Origin: an uncultured Ruminococcus sp.
Lineage (GTDB): Bacteria; Bacillota; Clostridia; Oscillospirales; Ruminococcaceae
Assembly (NCBI GenBank): GCA_947175975.1
Contig: CAMWOX010000037.1
Coordinates: 1 to 11,166 of the forward strand
DNA: 11,166 bases
Reading direction: 5' to 3'
Positions 5,762-11,166 of the stretch are shown one piece after another. The notes below the pieces were generated by a model. It was not told the DNA's origin. It ran no database searches and saw only the letters and a program-made list of their open reading frames with translations. Within the stretch, counting starts at the first letter, position 1; every line of letters starts with the position of its first letter. The translations under genes were made by a program, and so were the position numbers.

Positions 5762-6769
5762 TCACCGGAATAATATCCCGATTCCATAAGAAACAACCGT
5801 CACAAAAAGAATATACAAACCACAGCAACCGAGAATATTAAAAATATTTGTGCCACCCTCTGCCTGGAGCAGCATATGTTTCATTTTTGGGGAGCTGGCA
5901 TGTTGCCGGATGCGTTTCACAGAACGGAGCGTAAACCTGAAATACAGATAATTTCCAAACAGACAGAACAGAATCCGGATCAGAACACCAAGAAAGAAAA
6001 ACGGTGTCTGCAGATTTTCAAACAGCATCTTATTCGTGGACAGAAACATTGTGATATTGTCAATCACTGCCGCCGGAACGCCCCATTCCTGAAATGCAAC
6101 AAGATAAGACTTATCTGTGAAAAGTGTCAGCAGATTCAGCAGAAAAGTAGGGACACTGCTGAGAATCCAAAGCAGACCGCTGAGAATTGTCATAAACCAC
6201 ATTTTCCGGTTTGCAAAATAAAAATACGGAAACAGAATGCAGGGCAGATTAAACGAAATTTTGCGTCCTGTCTCTTTAAAGCGTTTAAATAATGGAATAT
6301 AATAAATCGTATTTGTTCTTACAAAATTTGCTACATCGCCAAGCCGTTCCCCTGCCATATCCTCCTCTGGAGACATTCCGCAGCAGGGATCTGTAAAATT
6401 GAAAGTTCTCTGTTTACCATCCGACATTGTCATTGTAACCTGCCGGGTATCAGTATTAATCTGTGCCGTGGCATCCTGTTGCTGTTCCTGGAGATTCTTG
6501 CCGCAGACAGAGCATTGCTCCCAGGCTTTCAGATTCACATGACCACAATTATGGCATTCCACACCGCCATTGAATTTCCGGATCTTATTCTGCTGGATCT
6601 GCCAGTCACCGCCTTTTTCATGCAAAGGAACATTGATACAGCCGTTATGCTGTACCCAGCACTTTCTGTGATAGGGCGTACCGCAATCCGGACAAACAAC
6701 AATATCGTCAGATTCTTCCTGGAACAAATGATTACATCCCATACAGGAATAACCTTTATATCTTCCCAT
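5762..6769 (-). CDS. RING-finger/zinc-ribbon multi-pass membrane protein
   Basis: A 335-residue protein with two N-terminal zinc modules. Cys9, Cys12, Cys26, Cys29, His34, Cys37 and Cys44, with DDIVVCPDCGTPYHRKCW, fit the prokaryotic RING family (Prok-RING type); Cys72, Cys75, Cys86 and Cys89 form a zinc ribbon. A polar linker leads to GERLGDVANFVRTN and FKETGRKISFN followed by FPYFYFANRKMW, typical of DUF2628-like membrane domains, then hydrophobic segments at about 175-215, 250-285 and 310-334. The zinc part should face the cytoplasm. Whether it acts as a ubiquitin-like ligase, a protein-binding scaffold or something else is unknown. AAAGGG lies 8 nt before the ATG. It follows rnr by 33 bp and precedes the LRR gene by 15 bp, so it is probably in the secG-rnr operon. 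No signal peptide is seen. Confidence 0.85.
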   Translation of the reverse strand: MGRYKGYSCMGCNHLFQEESDDIVVCPDCGTPYHRKCWVQHNGCINVPLHEKGGDWQIQQNKIRKFNGGVECHNCGHVNLKAWEQCSVCGKNLQEQQQDATAQINTDTRQVTMTMSDGKQRTFNFTDPCCGMSPEEDMAGERLGDVANFVRTNTIYYIPLFKRFKETGRKISFNLPCILFPYFYFANRKMWFMTILSGLLWILSSVPTFLLNLLTLFTDKSYLVAFQEWGVPAAVIDNITMFLSTNKMLFENLQTPFFFLGVLIRILFCLFGNYLYFRFTLRSVKRIRQHASSPKMKHMLLQAEGGTNIFNILGCCGLYILFVTVVSYGIGILFR

Positions 6770-6802
6770 AGAAATTACCCTTTCGTGATTTTTGGTTTTA
6801 CT

Positions 6803-9010
6803 TTAAGACAAAGCAAGATCAATATGCCCGGCATTGACATCCGCATGGACGCAGACGACACGCACCGGATCGCCTAACCGCCATTTTTCTCCTGTCAGTG
6901 TATTCTCAATCAACCAGTTTTCTTCCGTGAAATATTCACCAGGCGGCATATCATGAATATGCAGAAGCCCCTCTGCCATATTGGAAAGCTGAACATACAT
7001 GCCAAATTCTGTAATGCTAGTAATGACACCATCAAATATTTCACCGATATGAGATTTCATAAATTCTGCCGCATAGCAGGCATCCGCTTCCCGTTCAAGC
7101 TGTACGGCACGGATTTCAGTGACAGATGCACGTTCTGCGGCATTTTCTGTAAATTTCGCATAGCGTTTCACCAGCCAGTCTGTTTCTGCACCAGCAAGAA
7201 AATCACTCAGAATCCTGTGTACAACCAGATCCGAGTAACGCCGGATCGGTGACGTAAAATGCGTATAATCTCTCAGTGCAAGCCCGAAATGTCCTTTCGG
7301 CTTTTCACTGTATCTGGCTTTTGCCATGGAACGCAGTGTCAAATTATTGATAACCGGAAAACAGGTCTGATTTCTTGTGACATCCAGAATATGCTGAATC
7401 TCACCCGGACTGATTGCTTCCGGATCTGATAACAGCTCCGGATTTTCCGGCAGTAATCTGGTCAGCATCTCCCGGAGAACTGCAATGCGTTCCGGCGCAG
7501 GATTTTCATGCACACGATAGACAAACGGAAATTTCTTTTCACGGGCAAGCTTTGCAGCCGCCTCATTGGCACAGAGCATACAGGATTCAATAATCTGTTC
7601 TGTTCTGCCCCTCCGGACAGGTGCAAGCCCTGTGCAAGTACCATTTTCATCAAGCAGAAGTACAGATTCTGTACTTTCCAGTTCCGGAGACCCTCTACGT
7701 TTTCTGAGAATTTCCAGTTTTTCCGATAACTGATCCAATAATTCCAGACTTTCCAGAACAGGCTTGTATTTCTCTAGGATTTCAGAATCCGCCGTATGAT
7801 CCAGAATGGCATTGCATTCTTCATAGACACCACGGACTTTGGAATGAATCACGGATTGACAGAACTCGTACCGGAGCAAATCTCCCTCTGGAGACAGCTC
7901 CATGATTGCCGAAATAGCAAGCCTGTCACTCCCGGCATTGAGGGAACAAATGCCATTAGATAAAGCTTTCGGCAACATAGGAATGACTTCATCTGCATAA
8001 TAAATACTTGTCCCTCTGCGGAATGCCTCGGCATCCAACGGACTATTGGGACGCACATAATGCGACACATCCGCAATATGTACACCCAGCGTCCAACCGT
8101 CCGGATGTTTTTGAATAGAAACAGCATCATCCAGATCTTTGGAGTGCATACCATCAATTGTAAAAATCACTTCTTCACGCAGATCAAGCCTGCCTTGTCT
8201 GTCAAATTCTGTAACACCCACAGAAGCAAGTTTTTTGGCTTCTGCCAACACTTTTTCAGAGAAATCAACCGGAATTTCCTGTTCTGCAATTCTAGCTCTC
8301 ATGCAGTTGTATGCACTGTCCGCACTGCCGAAATTCAGGATCACTTTCACTCTATGATCCATATGGCGGCTTCCCCTGTGGGTGACTTCACAAAGTACCT
8401 GATCACCGATCTTGTAATGACAGCTTTCTTTGTAATCAATATGCAGGGGCATTCCTGCAATCCCGGATAGCAAACCCAGACCGTCTTCTGTTGCGATTAC
8501 CTGTCCGGCGATTCTGGTTTGTGATGATTCTTCCAGAATAGAAAGCACTTCCGCCTCTGGAGAACCGGAACGGGATGGTATTTCCCTTGCCAGAACAATA
8601 TCGCCTTTTAGACTGCCTGCAAGGAACTTACCTGCCACGAAATATTCCTTGCCGTTTTCATCTTGGATAAAACCAAAATGTGCATGTAAACGGACAGTTT
8701 CAGCACGGAATGCCTGTTTCTGACTGACGAGTGTATAATATTGTCTGCGTTCGAGAATCACGCCTTTTTTCAATAGCTCTGCAAGAGCCGCCTGGTATGC
8801 AGGGATATTTCTTTTACTATGGCATTTCTGTGCCAGTTCGTTCTTGTTCAGTTTCTTATGCATTTCCAGGAATAACTTAATTTTTCTGCAATAAGTCTCC
8901 TGTTCTTCTGGTCTGACAAATTTTTTCTTACGACTTTGAATCTGATTCTCAGAATGTTTCGAATTTTCACGCTGTCTGCGTTTCTGATGTTTTGCATTAT
9001 GTCTTGCCAT
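6803..9010 (-). CDS. rnr: Ribonuclease R (3'-5' exoribonuclease)
   Basis: A 735-residue RNB-family exonuclease that degrades structured RNA, including rRNA and messages released by trans-translation. Domains in order: a very basic N-terminal tail (about 1-45, many Lys/Arg/His), a winged-helix region (about 45-95), cold-shock domains (about 105-225, with HFGFIQDENGKEYFV), the RNB catalytic domain from about 275 with IDGMHSKDLDDAV (Asp286, Asp292, Asp294, Asp295 for metal binding), and a C-terminal S1 domain (about 650-735) ending in IDLALS. The Lys-rich C-terminal tail of the E. coli enzyme is missing; the basic tail is at the N-terminus instead. The ATG at 9010 is preferred: AAGGGGTGG lies 11-14 nt upstream, whereas it would touch the GTG at 9025. 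It lies downstream of secG; smpB does not follow. Confidence 0.95.
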   Translation of the reverse strand: MARHNAKHQKRRQRENSKHSENQIQSRKKKFVRPEEQETYCRKIKLFLEMHKKLNKNELAQKCHSKRNIPAYQAALAELLKKGVILERRQYYTLVSQKQAFRAETVRLHAHFGFIQDENGKEYFVAGKFLAGSLKGDIVLAREIPSRSGSPEAEVLSILEESSQTRIAGQVIATEDGLGLLSGIAGMPLHIDYKESCHYKIGDQVLCEVTHRGSRHMDHRVKVILNFGSADSAYNCMRARIAEQEIPVDFSEKVLAEAKKLASVGVTEFDRQGRLDLREEVIFTIDGMHSKDLDDAVSIQKHPDGWTLGVHIADVSHYVRPNSPLDAEAFRRGTSIYYADEVIPMLPKALSNGICSLNAGSDRLAISAIMELSPEGDLLRYEFCQSVIHSKVRGVYEECNAILDHTADSEILEKYKPVLESLELLDQLSEKLEILRKRRGSPELESTESVLLLDENGTCTGLAPVRRGRTEQIIESCMLCANEAAAKLAREKKFPFVYRVHENPAPERIAVLREMLTRLLPENPELLSDPEAISPGEIQHILDVTRNQTCFPVINNLTLRSMAKARYSEKPKGHFGLALRDYTHFTSPIRRYSDLVVHRILSDFLAGAETDWLVKRYAKFTENAAERASVTEIRAVQLEREADACYAAEFMKSHIGEIFDGVITSITEFGMYVQLSNMAEGLLHIHDMPPGEYFTEENWLIENTLTGEKWRLGDPVRVVCVHADVNAGHIDLALS

Positions 9011-9047
9011 AAATAACAAAGCCACCCCTTTCTGCTTTTAACCTAAG

Positions 9048-9073
9048 ACGCACCCCCTAGGGGGTGCGTTTTT
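9048..9073. other. Perfect 22-nt GC-rich palindrome between secG and rnr
   Basis: ACGCACCCCC (9048-9057), TA, and GGGGGTGCGT (9060-9069) form a perfect inverted repeat. On the plus strand it is followed by five T, the layout of an intrinsic terminator, but no plus-strand gene lies upstream. On the minus strand, where secG and rnr are read, it is preceded by A and followed by CTTAGG, so it would form a strong hairpin without a U tract. It could be a processing or stability element in the secG-rnr message, or stop antisense transcription. The role is unknown. Confidence 0.6.
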
Positions 9074-9100
9074 ACTTCCGGATCTGAACACGGACAAGTA

Positions 9101-9370
9101 TCACTTGCTGACATTAATCACCAACGGAACAACAATGTTCATGGCAATCAAGAGAATCGCTGAGATAATTCCCAGATTTCTGGTCAGTTTCTGCAAAGCA
9201 ACATCCCTAGTATTGCCTTCATTATTCTTGTAAAAAGAATCATTTGAACCGCCGCCGAGCGCACTGGTCATGTTCTGATCCTGCTTCTGATCCTGCATCA
9301 TACAGAGAATGACAATCAGAATGCAAGCTAATAATACAACAGCACCGCAAACAATTTCATAAATTTCCAT
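9101..9370 (-). CDS. secG: Preprotein translocase subunit SecG
   Basis: An 89-residue SecG, the small accessory subunit of the SecYEG protein export channel in the cytoplasmic membrane. It has the expected two membrane helices (about 4-25 and 64-85), joined by a loop with the family pattern MMQD, SALGGGSNDSFYKN and a Lys/Arg stretch before helix 2. The ATG at 9370 is preferred because AAAGGA lies 10 nt upstream; an in-frame ATG at 9376 leaves only 4 nt. It is the first gene after a perfect promoter and is followed by rnr, a common Firmicute order. The GC-rich palindrome at 9048-9069 lies between the two. Confidence 0.95.
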   Translation of the reverse strand: MEIYEIVCGAVVLLACILIVILCMMQDQKQDQNMTSALGGGSNDSFYKNNEGNTRDVALQKLTRNLGIISAILLIAMNIVVPLVINVSK

Positions 9371-9412
9371 ACTCATAAATTCCTTTCTGTTTCAAGTTAA
9401 ATAATTAGATTC

Positions 9413-9441
9413 ATTATAACATAATTTCCGCATTCTGTCAA
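9413..9441 (-). promoter_or_regulatory. Sigma-A promoter of secG-rnr
   Basis: TTGACA (9436-9441), 17-bp spacer, TATAAT (9413-9418), with the extended TG before the -10. Both hexamers are perfect consensus. Flanking bases match the rpsF promoter (AAAAATGC before -35, AAATTATG before -10). Its -35 is 18 bp from the -35 of the divergent lipoprotein promoter. Confidence 0.92.
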
Positions 9442-9459
9442 GCATTTTTGAGAAAAGTC

Positions 9460-9488
9460 TTGATTTTTCACAGCAGATATGCTATAAT
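9460..9488 (+). promoter_or_regulatory. Sigma-A promoter of the solute-binding lipoprotein gene
   Basis: TTGATT (9460-9465), 17-bp spacer, TATAAT (9483-9488), preceded by ATG giving an extended -10. Predicted start is about 9495, leaving a leader of nearly 50 A-rich bases before the TTG start. It is back-to-back with the secG promoter; no clear operator repeat is visible. Confidence 0.8.
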
Positions 9489-9542
9489 AAAAAAATAATA
9501 TTCAAAAAAGCATATCAAAATAAAAAGAAAGAGTGATGCTAC

Positions 9543-10898
9543 TTGAGGAAAAAAATAATAATGCTCACAGGATTTATGAGCTTGCTGTGTATGACAGCCT
9601 GTGCGAAAGAAATTCCCCAGGACAGTCTGATACCGGAGTCTCCGGAAAGTCAGACAGAGCCAATCGCAGAAGCTGAAGCAGAACCAGATTCTGCCGGAAC
9701 TGTCGAAGAAATTTACTGGCTTTCAGATTATGATCTGAATCCTATACAAGGACAACAGCGCAGTACAGCACTGGCACTGTTTGAAGATCAGTATCATGGC
9801 AAAATAACCTGGATCTGGTGTGATCCGGAGCTGAAATCTGAAACACTCACAAGCAGAATCCAGAGCGGTGAACCAGTCGATATGGTATCCTATGATATGA
9901 CGGATTTTCCGGTTGGTGTTCTGGAAAATCAGTATCAGCCACTGGATGCCTATCTAGATCTGACAGATCCAATCTGGAATGATATGCAGGGTGCAATTGA
10001 AAATTATGCTTATCAAGGGGAGCATTATGTAATCCCCTACGCAACAGAAAATAATCTCCTGCTGATTTATGACAGAAATCTCTGTCAGGAAAATTCCCTT
10101 GCTGATCCGTATGCATTATACCAGTCCGGAGAATGGACATGGGATACTTTTCAGAAGATGATGCAGGAATTTGTCGCAAAAAATCCTGGATATTGCATTT
10201 CTGGCAATATTGGGCGTGGTATTCTCCAGTCAACAGGTGTAAAGATTTTGGGAGGGTATGAAAATCATCTGAATGATCCAGCGGTTGCCGCAGCAGAGAA
10301 TTTCTTGCAGGAGATTTCTGATGCAGAACTCTATACACCAGAATTTTATAGCAACGCACAGGAGAATATTTTGTTCTATGCCATGGAAGACTGGGCATTG
10401 GACAGATCCAATGCGATGAATCCGGATGCGGATTATATGGCAGTGCCATTTCCGAAAGCACCAGATGCAGAGCAGTATTATCTTTCGGGAACACATGAAG
10501 CCAAAATGTTGGTAAAAAATTCCACAAAAGGCAATGCTGTGGCAGCATATATTTATTGTGAAAGATTGGCACATACAGATCCAGCTTATCAGGAATCCAC
10601 AAAACAGAATGCTCTGACAGGACAGACTTCCGCTGCGGGACAAGTATTATCTTACAGAACAGAAGAACAATATAATGCAATCCGGAGCTATCAAACAGAT
10701 CTGGAGCTGATTACAGATCCAGGCTACGGCATGGGCAGTATCCTGTATGGCAACGGAGAATATACTTATGAGACCAAAGGCGTGATGAACCGTCTGGAAG
10801 AATCCATTCTGAAAGACCAGAAAACATGGGAGAAGATTCTGGCAGATTGCCAGCCTTTGCTGGATACTGCACTGGAAAATTATGATAAGGTATCATAA
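9543..10898 (+). CDS. Extracellular solute-binding lipoprotein (ABC importer type)
   Basis: A 451-residue lipoprotein. The N-terminus MRKKII, a short hydrophobic core and MTAC give lipobox Cys20, so the mature protein should be anchored outside the cell. An acidic Pro/Glu spacer (about 24-52) follows. The rest resembles family 1 solute-binding proteins of carbohydrate importers: a ligand-domain core with PIWNDMQGAIENYAYQGEHYVIPYAT, LLIYDRNLC, GEWTWDTFQKM, and a C-terminal helical end. The start is TTG at 9543, with weak AAAGAG upstream; starting at the ATG at 9561 would remove the positive n-region of the signal peptide. No permease or ATPase of an importer is adjacent, so partners must be elsewhere or it serves another role such as sensing. 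Ligand is not predictable from sequence by eye. Confidence 0.85.
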   Translation: MRKKIIMLTGFMSLLCMTACAKEIPQDSLIPESPESQTEPIAEAEAEPDSAGTVEEIYWLSDYDLNPIQGQQRSTALALFEDQYHGKITWIWCDPELKSETLTSRIQSGEPVDMVSYDMTDFPVGVLENQYQPLDAYLDLTDPIWNDMQGAIENYAYQGEHYVIPYATENNLLLIYDRNLCQENSLADPYALYQSGEWTWDTFQKMMQEFVAKNPGYCISGNIGRGILQSTGVKILGGYENHLNDPAVAAAENFLQEISDAELYTPEFYSNAQENILFYAMEDWALDRSNAMNPDADYMAVPFPKAPDAEQYYLSGTHEAKMLVKNSTKGNAVAAYIYCERLAHTDPAYQESTKQNALTGQTSAAGQVLSYRTEEQYNAIRSYQTDLELITDPGYGMGSILYGNGEYTYETKGVMNRLEESILKDQKTWEKILADCQPLLDTALENYDKVS

Positions 10899-10917
10899 GT
10901 AAAAATAATCTGATTTT

Positions 10918-11085
10918 TTAAGTTTTGTCATTTTCTGTATTTAAATCAACTTCATCTGATTCTATGACGGATTCTTCGCAATTTTGCATAAATATAACCA
11001 AATCTGCAGTCAATATCTCAAGTTGGCTTATCAGCTCAGAAATTTTTGCCTGCGATTGATAAAATAATGATTGATAGTCTGGCAT
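10918..11085 (-). CDS. Small acidic hypothetical protein
   Basis: A 55-residue unrecognised protein, MPDYQSLFYQSQAKISELIS at the start, then a Leu/Ile-rich helix and an acidic tail ending NTENDKT. The first 35 residues look like one amphipathic helix or short coiled coil; there is no signal peptide. The ATG at 11085 is preferred to an in-frame start 8 codons upstream because AAAGGGGGG lies 6-7 nt before it. A perfect TTGACA, 17 bp, TATACT promoter (11117-11145) supports real expression. It converges with the lipoprotein gene, whose stop is only 19 bases away. Function is unknown. Confidence 0.65.
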   Translation of the reverse strand: MPDYQSLFYQSQAKISELISQLEILTADLVIFMQNCEESVIESDEVDLNTENDKT

Positions 11086-11116
11086 TTTTATCCCCCCTTT
11101 TATAACCACTTATATA

Positions 11117-11145
11117 AGTATACACTTAAATAATAGAATTGTCAA
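11117..11145 (-). promoter_or_regulatory. Sigma-A promoter of the small hypothetical gene
   Basis: On the minus strand TTGACA (11140-11145), exactly 17 bp, TATACT (11117-11122). Predicted start is about 11110, giving a leader of about 25 bases to the ribosome binding site and ATG at 11085. Confidence 0.85.
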
Positions 11146-11166
11146 TAGCGGATATATATTTTATAA

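Noticed and set aside
9847..10680. 277-codon minus-strand frame inside the lipoprotein gene
   Set aside because: The plus strand encodes a coherent lipoprotein with lipobox and family motifs; the reverse frame has implausible composition (many His, Trp, Cys) and no initiation signals.
10899..10917. Bidirectional terminator between the lipoprotein gene and the small convergent gene
   Set aside because: Only a weak AAAAAT/ATTTTT pairing is visible; it is too AT-rich to call a terminator with confidence.

Overview
The window is a chromosomal segment of a low-GC Gram-positive bacterium, most likely an anaerobic gut Clostridium-class organism close to Ruminococcus/Oscillospiraceae. This is inferred from the base composition, the rpsF-ssb-rpsR and secG-rnr gene orders, AGGAGG-type ribosome binding sites, sigma-A promoters with 17-bp spacers, a zinc-binding (Cys-containing) type of S18, and a BspA-type leucine-rich repeat protein next to a prokaryotic RING-finger membrane protein. 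No taxonomic marker was searched.

Layout, read along the minus strand from right to left: a perfect sigma-A promoter (about 9413-9441) drives secG, followed by rnr (RNase R), a RING/zinc-ribbon membrane protein and a cytosolic 23-residue-repeat BspA-type LRR protein. A second, nearly identical promoter (4580-4608) then starts the rpsF-ssb-rpsR operon, which ends at a strong intrinsic terminator (2829-2862). A P-type Ca2+ ATPase follows as a separate unit with its own terminator (59-97). On the plus strand, divergent from secG, lies one orphan solute-binding lipoprotein gene (9543-10898). It converges on a tiny unknown minus-strand gene (10918-11085) with a consensus promoter.

The most unusual part is the 345-bp gap between rpsF and ssb. 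It contains two same-orientation hairpins with the identical 8-nt loop TCTAAAGC and compensatory stem changes. Between them are a sigma-A promoter, several further hairpins and a start-less 43-codon reading frame that ends just before the second hairpin. I read this as a shrunken IS200/IS605-type element that lost tnpA and nearly all of tnpB but kept both subterminal palindromes and the 3' segment that in related elements encodes the TnpB guide RNA (omega/reRNA). The retained segment now sits behind its own promoter, with the ssb ribosome binding site in the position of the guide. No database search was possible, so this is a structural inference.

Functionally the window is mostly core information processing and export: S6, SSB and S18, RNase R, SecG. 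Added to it are Ca2+ export, one sugar-type binding protein, and a RING-LRR gene pair of unknown function that occupies the place after rnr where smpB/ssrA often lie in Firmicutes.
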